Shown one piece after another: positions 47,389 to 56,186 of a stretch of 64,000 nucleotides of DNA (the first letter of the stretch is position 1; each line of letters opens with the position of its first letter). A program made the position numbers and the translations under genes. The DNA is from Actinomadura mexicana (lineage in GTDB: Bacteria; Actinomycetota; Actinomycetes; Streptosporangiales; Streptosporangiaceae), in assembly GCF_900188105.1 (NCBI RefSeq), contig NZ_FZNP01000025.1, positions 1 to 64,000 of the forward strand, read 5' to 3'. The notes below the pieces were generated by a model. That model worked only from the letters and a program-made list of their open reading frames with translations, did no database searches and had not been told where the DNA came from.

Positions 47389-47865
47389 ATGAACGACACG
47401 AAGAAGGCCACCGAGGGCACCGCCGCGGCCGGTGCGAAGTTCGACGGCTTCACCGACGAGGAACGGGCCGCGATGAAGGAGCACGCCCAGGAGCTGAAGA
47501 AGGCCGCGCGCCGCAGCCCGGGCAAGGCCACAGCCGACGGGGAGAGCGACGTCCTCTCCAAGATCGCCGAGATGGAGGAGTCCGACCGCGCCATCGCCGA
47601 GCGGGTGCACGAGATCGTCCGGACCGCCGCGCCGGACCTCGCGCCGCGGCTCTGGTACGGCCAGCCCGCCTACGCCAAGGACGGCAAGGTGCTCTGCTTC
47701 TTCCAGGCCAGGACGAAGTTCAAGACGAGGTACGCGACCCTCGGTTTCAGTGACGTGGCCGCCCTCGACCACGGCGCCATGTGGCCGACCTCCTTCGCCC
47801 TGCCGGAGCTGACCGCCGAGGGCGAGGCGCGGATCGCCGCCCTGGTGAAGCGGGCCGCGAGCTGA
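47389..47865 (+). CDS. DUF1801 family protein
   Basis: 158 residues. A lysine-rich, low-complexity N-terminus of about 55 residues precedes a compact domain: APDLAPRLWYGQPAYAKDGK, VLCFFQARTKFKTRYATLGF and ALDHGAMWPTSFAL. This is typical of the DUF1801/YdhG-like group, related to frataxin-like folds. ATG 47389 follows CCAGGAGG and lies 47 bp behind the AhpD-like gene, so they are likely co-transcribed. Function unknown. Confidence 0.8.
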   Translation: MNDTKKATEGTAAAGAKFDGFTDEERAAMKEHAQELKKAARRSPGKATADGESDVLSKIAEMEESDRAIAERVHEIVRTAAPDLAPRLWYGQPAYAKDGKVLCFFQARTKFKTRYATLGFSDVAALDHGAMWPTSFALPELTAEGEARIAALVKRAAS

Positions 47866-47897
47866 GCGCCCCGGACGCGGCGGGCGGCGCCCCCGCC

Positions 47898-48053
47898 CGC
47901 CGCACGGGCAACGCCCTGCTCGACCGCGTCGTCGCCGACCTGCTCGCGGCCGAGGACCGGCTCATCGGCCACCTCGGCCCCGACCGCCGCGAGCAGCTCG
48001 CCGGACTGCTGCGCGAACTGCTCGCCGGGCTCGGCGGCCCGAGCCCGGCGGGG
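47898..48053 (+). pseudogene. MarR-family regulator, C-terminal fragment
   Basis: In the third frame after the DUF1801 gene the sequence reads TGNALLDRVVADLLAAEDRL followed by GPDRREQLAGLLRELLAGLG. This is the last helical dimerisation segment of a MarR repressor. The DNA-binding part is absent; the sequence before it is the 3' end of the DUF1801 gene in another frame. It seems to be a left-over after deletion. Confidence 0.55.
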
Positions 48054-48083
48054 CAGGTCGGCGACTGTCCGGGCCCTGCGGTG

Positions 48084-50273
48084 TCAGGCGCTCGTGAGGA
48101 TGACGAGTTCCCTGGTCGCCCGGGTCATCGCGACATAGCGGTCGACCGCCCCTTCGATGCCCTCACCGAACCCGTCCGGGTCGATGAGCACGACGAGGTC
48201 GAACTCCAGCCCCTTCGCCAGCTCAGGGGTCAGCGACCGGACGCGGGGCCTCCCCCGGAACGCGGGGTCGCCGATGACGCAGGCGACCCCGTCGTCGTGC
48301 GCGGCGAGCCAGGCGTCGAGGACCCGGTCCAGGTCCGCGACCGGTCCGTGGACGACGGGAACGCCGGTGCCGCGGATCGAGGTCGGCACGTTGGCGTCCG
48401 GGAGCGCGGCCCGGATGACCGGCTCGGCCTCCGCCATGATCTCCTCCGGCGTCCGGTAGTTGACGCTGAGGGACGCCAGAGCGATCCGGTCGAGCCCGAC
48501 CCGTTCGAGCCGTTCCCGCCAGGACTCGGTGAACCCGTGCCTGGCCTGCGCGCGGTCCCCGACGATCGTGAAGCTCCGGGACGGGCAGCGCAGCAGCAGC
48601 ATCTGCCACTGCGCGTCGGTCAGCTCCTGCGCCTCGTCCACGACGACGTGCGCGAACGGGCCGGCGAGCAGGTCGGGGTCGGTGCCGGTCAGCGCGCTCT
48701 CGTCGACGAGGGCGTCATGGAAGTCCTCGCCGCGCAGCATCGTCACCAGCCCCGTCCCGTACTCGTCGTCGGCCACCTCGATGAGGTCGTCCACGACCCT
48801 TTCCATGCGCTCGCGCTCGGCGGCGACGGCGGCCCTGCGCCGGCGCCTGCGCAGCGACGCCTCCGGATCGCCGAGGCGCTGCCGCGCCGCGTCCAGGAGC
48901 GGCAGGTCCGACACCGTCCAGGCCTGGGCGTCCTCGCGCTGCAGCTTGCGGATCTCGTCCCTGCCGAGCCAGGGAGCGCACAGCCGCAGGTAGGCGGGCA
49001 CCGACCACAGGTCCCCGACGAGGTCGGCCGCCTCGATCAGCGGCCACGCCCGGTTGAAGGCGGCGCGCAGCTCCCGGTCCTGCCGAAGAGACCTTCGGAG
49101 CAGGTCGGGCGACACCGCGCCCTCGTGATCGTCCCCGCCCCCGCGCTTGCCCGCTCCCTCGTGCTTGTCCGCGAGGATCGTGACCAGCTCCTCCCAGATC
49201 TGGTCGCGCGCCTCGTTGTGCGGCGTGCCGGGCTCCGGCGCCTGGAACGCCTCGGCCCAGTCGGCGGGGCTCAGCCAGACGTCGGACCAGTGGGTACTGA
49301 CCTCCATCCCCTCGGTGGGCGGGTTCTCGTAGAACCTGACGGCCTTCTCGATCGCCTTCACCAGGTCCGCGGACGACTTGAGCCGGGCCACCTCCGGGTC
49401 GGACTCGACCGCCGCCCCGGCCCCCTCGGCGACGAGGTCGCGCAGGGTGCAGATCTGCACGCCCTCCTCCCCGAGGCTGGGGAGCACGTCGGACACGTAG
49501 GCCAGGTAGGGCTGGTGCGGGCCGACGAACAGCACGCCGCCCCGGTGGTGGCCCAGGCGGGGGTCGGAGTAGAGGAGGTAGGCGGAGCGGTGCAGGGCGA
49601 CGACCGTCTTGCCCGTCCCCGGGCCGCCGTCGACGACCAGGGCGCCGCGGGACCCCGCGCGGATGATCGCGTCCTGGTCGGCCTGGATGGTGCCGAGCAC
49701 GTCGCGCATCCGGTCGGACCGGTTGCTCCCGAGGCTCGCGATGAACGCGGACTGGTCGTCCAGCGCCGCGTGCCCGGCGAACCCGTCCGCGGTGAACACC
49801 TCGTCCCAGTAGTCGCTGATCCGGCCGCGGGTCCAGCGGTACCTGCGGCGGCTCGCCAGCCCCATCGGGTTGGCGTGGGTCGCCCCGAAGAACGGTTCGG
49901 CCGCGGGCGAGCGCCAGTCGAGCAGCAGCCGGCGGCCCGTGCTGTCGGTGAGACCGAGCCGTCCGACGTACACGGGCTCGGAGCCGTCCGCGCCGGCCAT
50001 GTGCCCGAGGCAGAGGTCCAGGCCGAAGCGGCGCAGCGTGCGCAGGCGGGCGGTCAGCCGGTGGATCTCCATGTCCCGGTCCATCGCCCCCTGGCCGATC
50101 CCGCCGGGCGCCCTGCGCTCGGCTTCGAGGCGGTCGGACAGGTCGGAGATCGTCTGGTCGAGGGTCTCCGCGATGGCCGCGAAATGCCGCTCGTCGCGCT
50201 CGATCAGCGCCGGGTCGGCCTTGGGGGACAGACGCTCGGGGAGGTCGAACACGCTGGCGGTCAAAGGGTTCAC
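48084..50273 (-). CDS. helR: RNA polymerase recycling motor ATPase HelR
   Basis: 729 residues, UvrD/Rep-like superfamily 1 helicase related to HelD. It displaces RNA polymerase from stalled complexes and protects it from rifamycins. Start GTG 50273 (VNPLTASVFDLPERLSPKAD). The ATPase motifs are VDGGPGTGKTVVALHRSAYL (Walker A, about 231), VVVDEAQELTD (motif II), VGDRAQARHGF and YVAMTRATREL (motif VI) at the C-terminus. The N-terminal coiled coil (about 20-75, ERDERHFAAIAETLDQT) inserts into the polymerase. A rifamycin-associated-element-like inverted repeat lies 160 bp upstream. Confidence 0.9.
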   Translation of the reverse strand: MNPLTASVFDLPERLSPKADPALIERDERHFAAIAETLDQTISDLSDRLEAERRAPGGIGQGAMDRDMEIHRLTARLRTLRRFGLDLCLGHMAGADGSEPVYVGRLGLTDSTGRRLLLDWRSPAAEPFFGATHANPMGLASRRRYRWTRGRISDYWDEVFTADGFAGHAALDDQSAFIASLGSNRSDRMRDVLGTIQADQDAIIRAGSRGALVVDGGPGTGKTVVALHRSAYLLYSDPRLGHHRGGVLFVGPHQPYLAYVSDVLPSLGEEGVQICTLRDLVAEGAGAAVESDPEVARLKSSADLVKAIEKAVRFYENPPTEGMEVSTHWSDVWLSPADWAEAFQAPEPGTPHNEARDQIWEELVTILADKHEGAGKRGGGDDHEGAVSPDLLRRSLRQDRELRAAFNRAWPLIEAADLVGDLWSVPAYLRLCAPWLGRDEIRKLQREDAQAWTVSDLPLLDAARQRLGDPEASLRRRRRRAAVAAERERMERVVDDLIEVADDEYGTGLVTMLRGEDFHDALVDESALTGTDPDLLAGPFAHVVVDEAQELTDAQWQMLLLRCPSRSFTIVGDRAQARHGFTESWRERLERVGLDRIALASLSVNYRTPEEIMAEAEPVIRAALPDANVPTSIRGTGVPVVHGPVADLDRVLDAWLAAHDDGVACVIGDPAFRGRPRVRSLTPELAKGLEFDLVVLIDPDGFGEGIEGAVDRYVAMTRATRELVILTSA

Positions 50274-50430
50274 GTATCGGCTCCGGCTCGTGATCGCTGT
50301 TCGTGGTTCCGGCGAGTCCCCGCGAGTGCCCGGGAGCCCGCAGGCGGACCGCCGTCCCCGTGCGACTCGCACGGCGACCACGCCCCCCTGCACTGCGCCC
50401 CCGGTTCCGCAGGTTCTGGCCTCGGCCGAC

Positions 50431-50470
50431 GATTCTGCGGCACGACCCGGGTCTTGCCGCAAGCCCCCCG
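50431..50470. promoter_or_regulatory. Rifamycin-associated-element-like inverted repeat
   Basis: TGCGGCA (50436-50442) and TGCCGCA (50455-50461) flank the palindrome GACCCGGGTC. On the minus strand GGGGCTTGCGGCAAG precedes it. This resembles the RAE repeat described upstream of rifamycin-inactivating genes and helR; the match is from memory. Confidence 0.65.
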
Positions 50471-50855
50471 GTGCGCTATACGTTGAGAGTGGCGGAGAGA
50501 GTCTGCGTTCTCGTGCCCTCCGCCGCCCCTCCCCCGCACGTCCGCAGCCGCCCTCTCAGACCATGTACCTGTCGGGACGGTGGTAGGGACCGGCCGCTCC
50601 CGCTCGCTGAGCCACGGGCCCCGATGATGCCGGACAGGACGAATATCGACTCCGACATCGTCCTGTAGAAGTGCGTGCCCGTGCCCCGACGGGGCTCGGC
50701 TCCCAGGTCCCACCCGGTAGAGCCCGTACTGGCCGCCCGTTGATTCGTACGTGACGGCGCGGGCTGTGACGTACACCACCGAGCGGGCCCGCTCCGGACG
50801 ACGGAAGAGGCGAGCGCGGTCGTTAGAGCCGGGTGTGGCCGGGTAGCCGTATGCG
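50471..50855. other. Non-coding region with a 9-bp inverted repeat
   Basis: No gene is seen. A perfect repeat ACAGGACGA-N15-TCGTCCTGT occupies 50634-50666. It may be an operator or an RNA hairpin. Confidence 0.4.
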
Positions 50856-51065
50856 GTGGCCGGAGGAGCCGGTGACTCATTCGACACCGAGGGGGCGGAG
50901 TTGACCACGCCGGAGGAGAACGCTCCGAAGACCGAGGACACCGATCAGGCCGAGCCCGACCGCAAGCGCGAGCCGCGACCTGACGTGCGCACCGAACTGG
51001 GCGCCGAGCTCGAGGACAAGATGGCGGAGAAGGGGCTGTCGCGGGACGACTTCTCCGAGTCCTGA
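50856..51065 (+). CDS. Small acidic/basic hypothetical protein
   Basis: 69 residues, highly charged and probably disordered: TTPEENAPKTEDTDQAEPDR, then a helical tail LGAELEDKMAEKGLSRDDFS. The frame opens at GTG 50856; a TTG at 50901 preceded by GAGGGGGCGGAG is an alternative start giving 54 residues. No domain recognised. Confidence 0.5.
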   Translation: MAGGAGDSFDTEGAELTTPEENAPKTEDTDQAEPDRKREPRPDVRTELGAELEDKMAEKGLSRDDFSES

Positions 51066-51177
51066 GGCGGTCCGGAGCCGGGAACGCGAGTCGTCCACGC
51101 GACCGGGTGTCACCGGGGAGAGCGTCGGAGAACGTCCGCGGGGGACGACGGTACGGGTGAGAGGCGAGGAGGACTGC

Positions 51178-51576
51178 GTGATCGACAAGTTGTACGAGCG
51201 GTGGCTGCTGGAGATGTGGGCCGGGGACTTCGGGCTCGCCCGCGAGCTGGTCGCACCGGACTTCGTCGGGCACTGGCCGGGGCAGGAGGTGCACGGGGCC
51301 GAAGAGCTGATCGACATCCTGCGGCAGGGGCACGCGCCCTTCGAGGGCGTCACGGTGACGCTGGACGTGGGCCCGATCGTGGACGGGGACCAGGTCGCCG
51401 CCCGGTGGACGTTCAGCGGGCGTTACAAGGGCGGCATGCCTGGAGCGACCGTCCCGGAGGGTACGGACGTGTCGTTCAGCGGCCACGACGTCCTGCGCGC
51501 CGAAGACGGCCGGTTCGCGGAGTACTGGGTGATCTCCGATACCGAGTCCCTCGCCCGTGAACTCGGCATGGAGTGA
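51178..51576 (+). CDS. SnoaL-like/ester cyclase family protein
   Basis: 132 residues with an NTF2-like fold. It has ELVAPDFVGHWPGQEVHGAE, ARWTFSGRYKGG and FAEYWVISDTESLARELG, the order seen in SnoaL-type polyketide cyclases and related ester cyclases. The GTG at 51178 follows GAGGAGG; an upstream GTG at 51157 is less likely. Most single-gene members are of unknown function. Confidence 0.8.
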   Translation: MIDKLYERWLLEMWAGDFGLARELVAPDFVGHWPGQEVHGAEELIDILRQGHAPFEGVTVTLDVGPIVDGDQVAARWTFSGRYKGGMPGATVPEGTDVSFSGHDVLRAEDGRFAEYWVISDTESLARELGME

Positions 51577-51600
51577 TTCGCCGACCACTCCCCCAGAACG

Positions 51601-52107
51601 CTACTCGGGCAAGGGCTGAAGGGTCAGGTCGCAGAGGCGGCAGCCCAGCATGCCCTGGTAAATGCCGTGCTTCGGGCAGCGGTCCAGGAATTCGGGAGGC
51701 GGCGGGTCGCTCCATTCGGGACGCGTCGCCGGAGTCCTCACGGCGACGGGAGCGGGCCATCCGTCCACCATCGCGCGGTAGCGGCGCAGGTAGTCGAGGG
51801 CGAAGGGAGGGGCGTAGGAGAGAAGGTCCCAGCCGTGTCGCGTGATCGCCAGGTCGATCACGCGCAGCAGGAACTCCTTTTCAGCCGGCCAGTTCGCCGT
51901 CCACGGCAGGCAGTTCAGATCGAACCCGTCCGTACCGCGGCCGACGCGCTGCCCGTCGGCGAACAGCAGCACGAGATTGCTCTCCCAGGCGGACCCGGCC
52001 AGGGCGCATCCGGCCAGGGTGAGCACATCGAAGAAGACGTCGGTCCCGCCGTTGGACAGGTACAGGTCTCCCCCAGACGTTCCCAGAGCTGCGAAGGTGT
52101 TGCCCAC
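51601..52107 (-). CDS. Hypothetical protein
   Basis: 168 residues. The N-terminal half has GTDVFFDVLTLAGCALAGSA; near the end is a Cys/His cluster, LDRCPKHGIYQGMLGCRLCD, that could bind zinc. No signal peptide. The gene starts 6 bp after the stop of the MMPL transporter gene, so it is probably the second gene of that transcript. No function can be proposed. Confidence 0.65.
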   Translation of the reverse strand: MGNTFAALGTSGGDLYLSNGGTDVFFDVLTLAGCALAGSAWESNLVLLFADGQRVGRGTDGFDLNCLPWTANWPAEKEFLLRVIDLAITRHGWDLLSYAPPFALDYLRRYRAMVDGWPAPVAVRTPATRPEWSDPPPPEFLDRCPKHGIYQGMLGCRLCDLTLQPLPE

Positions 52108-52113
52108 GCCTCG

Positions 52114-54237
52114 TCACCTGTCTCTCGGGGTCGAATGGAGGTTCTCGGCTGTTCCGGTGTCCCGCGGTCGGTGGGGGAAGCGGGTGGGCCACCACACCGT
52201 GGGGCCGATCACCCGGACGAGAGCCGGGACCAGCAGAGACCGGACCACCAGCGTGTCCAGCAGCACGCCGAACGCGACGATGAAGGCGATCTGCGCCAGG
52301 AACGACAGCGGGATGACGACCAGGGCGGCGAACGTGGCGGCCAGGACCACCCCCGCCGACGTGATGACGCCACCGGTCGCCGTCAGGCCGCGGAGCACGC
52401 CCTCCCGTACGCCTGAGCGCCGCGTCTCCTCCCGGACCCGCGACATGAGAAAGATATTGTAGTCGACGCCGAGCGCCACCAGGAATACGAAACCGTAGAG
52501 CGGCACCGAGGCGTCCAGGCCGGTGAAGCCGAACAGATGGCGGAAAACCAGGGCCGCGACACCGAGCGTGGCGACGTAGTTCAGCGCGACGGTCGCGATG
52601 AGCAGGACGGGCAGCGGCAGGGAGCGCAGGAGCAGCACGAGGATGACCAGGATGATCGCCAGGACGACCGGGATGATGACGGTACGGTCGTGGGCGGCGG
52701 TCTTCTGGGTGTCGTACTGCTGGGCCGTGTAGCCGCCGACCAGCGCGTCCGCCCCGGGGACGCCGTGCACGGCGGCGCGCAGGCGCTTGAGGGCGGCCTT
52801 CGCGGCGTCGCTGTCGGCGGCCGCCTCCAGTGTCGCGTCGATCCGGACCCGCCCGTCCACGACCTTCGGCGGCCCGCCGGGGCGGCCGGACGCGCCGACG
52901 GGCACGGCGTCCGCGACGCCCTCCGTGCGGGCGGCGGCATCAGTCACGGCCCTGGCCTGCGCCGCGTCGGCGATGATGATCGCCGGCTGGCCGGAACCGC
53001 CGGGGAAGTGCTCCGAGAGCGTCCGCTGCGCGGCGACCGAGGGCGCGTCGTCGATGAACGTCTCGTCCAGCGGGACGCCATGGGCGCGCAGCCCCGGGGC
53101 GAACGCGGCGCAGGCGATGAGGGCGATGCCCGTTCCGGCGACGACCCGGCGCGGGTGCAGGTCGACCAGGCGGGCGACGCGGGCCCACAGGCCCCTTCCC
53201 CCGTGCGCGCCGTCCGCCGGGTGCTTGGGTTTCGCGGGCCAGAACGCGACCCGCCCGAGCACGACGAGGACCGCCGGGAGGAACGTCAGCGCGCTGAGGA
53301 CGGCGCAGGCGATGCCGATCGCGCCGACCGGCCCGAGGGCCCGGTTGTTGGTGAGGTTGCTGAGCAGCAGCGCGAGCAGGCCGAGCGCGACGGTGGCGCC
53401 GCTGGCGACGATCGCGCCGAACGATCCGCGCACCGCCGCCCATCCGGCGGTGAAGCGGTCCCGGCCCGCCGCCGTCTCCTCCCGGAAGCGTGCCGCCAGC
53501 AGCAGCGCGTAGTCGGTGGCGGCGCCGATGACCAGGATCGACAGGATGCCCTGGACCTGGCCGTCGACCCGGACCACATCGTTCTTGGCCAGCGCGTAGA
53601 CCATCGCGCACGCCAGGCCCAGCGCGAACACCGCCCCAAGGATGATCACCAGCGGGAGCAGCACGCTGCGGTACACCAGCAGCAGGATGACCAGGACGGC
53701 GAGGAGCGCGACGCCCAGCAGCAGCCCGTCGATCCCGGCGAAGGCGTCCGAGAGGTCGGCCTGGGTGGCGGCCGGCCCGCTGATCTGCGCCTTCGTCCCG
53801 GGGACGGTCCCGGCCGCCGCACGGACCCGGTCCAGCACGGTCGGCAGTTCGTCGCCGAGGTCGGGTCTGAGCGGGACGACGCCCTCAAGCGCCCGGCCGT
53901 CGTCCGAGCGCAGGGCCGGCGACGGTGTCCCGAGCGTACCGGGCGCGCCCCGCAGCCCGGCGAGCGCGCGGGTCGCCGCGTCCTGCTGGGCGCCCGAGAC
54001 CCGGCCGCTCACCGTCCACACGACGATGGCGGGCACGGTCTCCTTCTCGGCGAAGGCCTGCTGTGCCTGCAGGACCTGGGTGGACTCGGCACTGCGCGGC
54101 AGGAAGGCCGCCTGGTCGTTGGTGGAGACATCACCGAGCTTCCCGGCATAGGGGCCGAAGGCGCCGCCGACGGCCAGCCAGACCAGGAGCAGCACTGCCG
54201 GGATCGCCCAGCGGAGCGGGCGCGGCGGTATTCGCAT
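52114..54237 (-). CDS. MMPL/RND family transporter
   Basis: 707 residues. Twelve membrane segments in the RND layout: one N-terminal helix, a periplasmic domain (about 35-165), five helices, a second periplasmic domain (about 370-500) and five helices. Signatures are FLPRSAESTQVLQAQQAFAE, GAATDYALLLAARFREET and its C-terminal twin GVDYNIFLMSRVREETRR. MMPL proteins export lipids or drugs using the proton gradient. ATG 54237 follows GGGAGGAACC. It diverges from a MarR gene that presumably represses it. Confidence 0.9.
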   Translation of the reverse strand: MRIPPRPLRWAIPAVLLLVWLAVGGAFGPYAGKLGDVSTNDQAAFLPRSAESTQVLQAQQAFAEKETVPAIVVWTVSGRVSGAQQDAATRALAGLRGAPGTLGTPSPALRSDDGRALEGVVPLRPDLGDELPTVLDRVRAAAGTVPGTKAQISGPAATQADLSDAFAGIDGLLLGVALLAVLVILLLVYRSVLLPLVIILGAVFALGLACAMVYALAKNDVVRVDGQVQGILSILVIGAATDYALLLAARFREETAAGRDRFTAGWAAVRGSFGAIVASGATVALGLLALLLSNLTNNRALGPVGAIGIACAVLSALTFLPAVLVVLGRVAFWPAKPKHPADGAHGGRGLWARVARLVDLHPRRVVAGTGIALIACAAFAPGLRAHGVPLDETFIDDAPSVAAQRTLSEHFPGGSGQPAIIIADAAQARAVTDAAARTEGVADAVPVGASGRPGGPPKVVDGRVRIDATLEAAADSDAAKAALKRLRAAVHGVPGADALVGGYTAQQYDTQKTAAHDRTVIIPVVLAIILVILVLLLRSLPLPVLLIATVALNYVATLGVAALVFRHLFGFTGLDASVPLYGFVFLVALGVDYNIFLMSRVREETRRSGVREGVLRGLTATGGVITSAGVVLAATFAALVVIPLSFLAQIAFIVAFGVLLDTLVVRSLLVPALVRVIGPTVWWPTRFPHRPRDTGTAENLHSTPRDR

Positions 54238-54286
54238 CGGTTCCTCCCAGCGAGTTCGACCTGCCGCGGCCATACCCCCGAATACC

Positions 54287-54314
54287 TCAATCATTAACTA
54301 TCTCAATGATTGAG
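54287..54314. promoter_or_regulatory. Candidate MarR operator between MMPL and MarR genes
   Basis: The palindrome CTCAATGATTGAG (54302-54314) and a related CTCAATCATTAA about 15 bp before it lie in the 97-bp divergent promoter region. A TAATCT sequence following it may be the marR -10. Confidence 0.6.
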
Positions 54315-54333
54315 TTACTGTAATCTGATCGGC

Positions 54334-54828
54334 ATGGCCGAGGGAGCGGAGGAGACGCGGCGCCCCGCCGGCCTCCGCTCGTTCGCCGTCGAGCTGCGCC
54401 GGTTGAACGCCGAGTTCAACCGGATAGCGCACGCGTTCGCCCACGCCAGCGGCCTGCACCCGACCGACGTCCAGGCCCTGGTCGCGATCATGGACGCACG
54501 GCGGCGCACCCCCGACCGGCCGATGACCCCGGGCCGGCTGCGCGAGGAACTGAACGTCACCTCCGGCGCGGTCACCGCCTGCCTCGACCGCCTCGAACGC
54601 CTCGGCCACATCTCCCGGGCGCGCGACCCGGCCGACCGGCGGGTCGTCCATCTGCGGTACGAGCCGTCCGCCATGACCATGGCCCGCGAGTACTTCCGCC
54701 CGCTGTCGGAGAGCACCGAAGCGGCGCGGGGCGGGTTCAGCGAGGATGAACTGAGCATCATCCTGCGCTTCCTTCGCGCGATGAACGAGGAGCTGTCAAA
54801 CCTGCGCGCCCGCGGTCCGGACCGCTAG
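54334..54828 (+). CDS. MarR family transcriptional regulator
   Basis: 164 residues. The winged helix spans about 40-115: LHPTDVQALVAIMDA, LREELNVTSGAVTACLDRLE and RARDPADRRVVHLR, with the beta-wing Asp-Arg-Arg typical of the family. It is divergent from the MMPL transporter and shares its promoter region, where palindromic sites occur. It probably represses both genes until a ligand binds. The ATG at 54334 sits close behind the operator. Confidence 0.88.
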   Translation: MAEGAEETRRPAGLRSFAVELRRLNAEFNRIAHAFAHASGLHPTDVQALVAIMDARRRTPDRPMTPGRLREELNVTSGAVTACLDRLERLGHISRARDPADRRVVHLRYEPSAMTMAREYFRPLSESTEAARGGFSEDELSIILRFLRAMNEELSNLRARGPDR

Positions 54829-55241
54829 GGCCGCGGCGCGTTCTCGGCGGGACCGAGCAGGTCCCAGCGGTTTCCGGCGAGATCGAGGAAGACGGCGACG
54901 CGTCCGTAGGGTTCGGAGCGGGGCGGGGTGACGAACTCGACGCCCGCGGCCGTCATGCGTTCGCGGGCGGCGTCGAAGTCCTCCACGCGCAGGAAGAACC
55001 CCACGCGCCCGGCGACCTGGTTCCCGACCACGGCCGCCTGGTGCGGACCGTCCGCGCGGGCGAGCAGGATGCCCGTCAGGGCCGCCGGCGGCCGGACGAC
55101 CACCCACCGCTTGGGACGGCCGTCGTTGGTGAGCGAAGACGAGTCCTCGACGAGGTCGAACCCGAGAGCGCCGGTGAAGAACTCGATGGCGTCGTCGTAG
55201 TCGTCCACGACGATCGTGATGAGATCAAGTCGCACCATCAT
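54825..55241 (-). CDS. VOC family protein
   Basis: 138 residues. It opens VRLDLITIVVDDYDDAIEFF and ends VAVFLDLAGNRWDLLGP. The VOC metal ligands are partly degenerate (GNRWD in place of GNxxE), so it may not bind metal as in glyoxalase. Start is at either of two adjacent ATG codons. Its end overlaps the marR stop by 4 bp (convergent). Confidence 0.8.
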   Translation of the reverse strand: MMVRLDLITIVVDDYDDAIEFFTGALGFDLVEDSSSLTNDGRPKRWVVVRPPAALTGILLARADGPHQAAVVGNQVAGRVGFFLRVEDFDAARERMTAAGVEFVTPPRSEPYGRVAVFLDLAGNRWDLLGPAENAPRP

Positions 55242-55288
55242 GAGGGTACGGCGCGGTCGCCCGGGCGGTCGGGCGGCCAGGGAACGGA

Positions 55289-55440
55289 ATGGACAGGACA
55301 GAGGGCAGCCGTACTGCCGTGCTCGTCTGCCAGGCGCGGGCCGTGGTCCACGGCCGGCCGGCCCCCGACCGGTTCGCCGATCCCACCGCGTCGGCGCTGC
55401 TCCGCCCCGACGAGCTCGTCGCGGTGGAGCAGGCCGTCAG
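55289..55440 (+). pseudogene. Leucine-carboxyl-type methyltransferase, N-terminal fragment
   Basis: MDRTEGSRTAVLVCQARAVV and RFADPTASALLRPDELVAVE match the start of the actinobacterial class I SAM-dependent methyltransferases of the PPM1/LCM group. About 50 residues are present; the frame is then interrupted at about 55440 by the end of the opposing ZIP gene. The SAM-binding domain is absent. A deletion junction near 55440 is likely. Confidence 0.6.
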
Positions 55441-56186
55441 GCGTGGGACAGGGCGAACGCCGCCAGGAACCCCACGACCGTGATCAAGCCGGTGAGCAGG
55501 TGGGCGTCCTCGTATGCCTCGGGGATCATCGTGTCGGCGATCATGGTGAGGATGGCGCCGCCGGCCAGCGCGGTGATGCCGGCCAGGACGTCGGCGGAGG
55601 CGTCGCCGAGCACCGTGTAACCCATGACCGCCGCCAGAGCGCTGATCAACGCGATGCCGCCCCACAGCCCGAAGACGTAGCCGCGGGCGCGTCCCGCCCG
55701 GCGCATCCCCGAGGCGCTGGAGAGACCTTCGGGCACGTTGCTGATGAACACCGCGACCACGGTGACCAGGCTGACCGCGCCGCCGCCCAGAAGGCTCGTG
55801 CCGATCACGATGGACTCGGGCACGCCGTCCAGCAGGGCGCCCAGCGCGATCGCGCCGCCCGATCCGGGCTGCTGCTCCTCCGACGGCTGCTGCCCGCCCG
55901 AGCGCTTGCGGTGCCGCGCGCCCCTCCAGGCCAGCACGGCGTTGGCGCCGGCGTAGAGCACCGCACCGGTCACCGCGCCGATCGCCGTCGGGGCCAGCCC
56001 GCCCTTCTCATGCGCCTCGGCGATCAGGTCGAACGACACCGCCGACAGCAGGACACCGCTGCCGAAGGCCATCACGCTCGCCACAATCCGGGCGGGGACC
56101 GGCACGAGGAACCCGACCAGGGCCCCCATCACCAGCGCCGACCCGGCCAACAGGCCCCACCCTCCGGCCTGCAACGCTCCCAGCAC
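55437..56186 (-). CDS. ZIP family metal transporter
   Basis: 249 residues with about eight membrane helices. The ZIP metal-site helices are visible as ALLDGVPESIVIGTSLL and FISNVPEGLSSASGMR, with the conserved His replaced in the first (DGVPES) as in GufA-like bacterial members. A charged cytoplasmic loop (RGARHRKRSGGQQPSEEQQP) lies between helices 3 and 4. It probably imports or exports zinc or another divalent metal. Confidence 0.85.
   Translation of the reverse strand: MLGALQAGGWGLLAGSALVMGALVGFLVPVPARIVASVMAFGSGVLLSAVSFDLIAEAHEKGGLAPTAIGAVTGAVLYAGANAVLAWRGARHRKRSGGQQPSEEQQPGSGGAIALGALLDGVPESIVIGTSLLGGGAVSLVTVVAVFISNVPEGLSSASGMRRAGRARGYVFGLWGGIALISALAAVMGYTVLGDASADVLAGITALAGGAILTMIADTMIPEAYEDAHLLTGLITVVGFLAAFALSHA

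Noticed and set aside
48084-50486. 900-codon plus-strand frame opposite helR
   Set aside because: Antisense to helR with no domain content; only its short start (47898-48053) resembles a real protein, a MarR tail.
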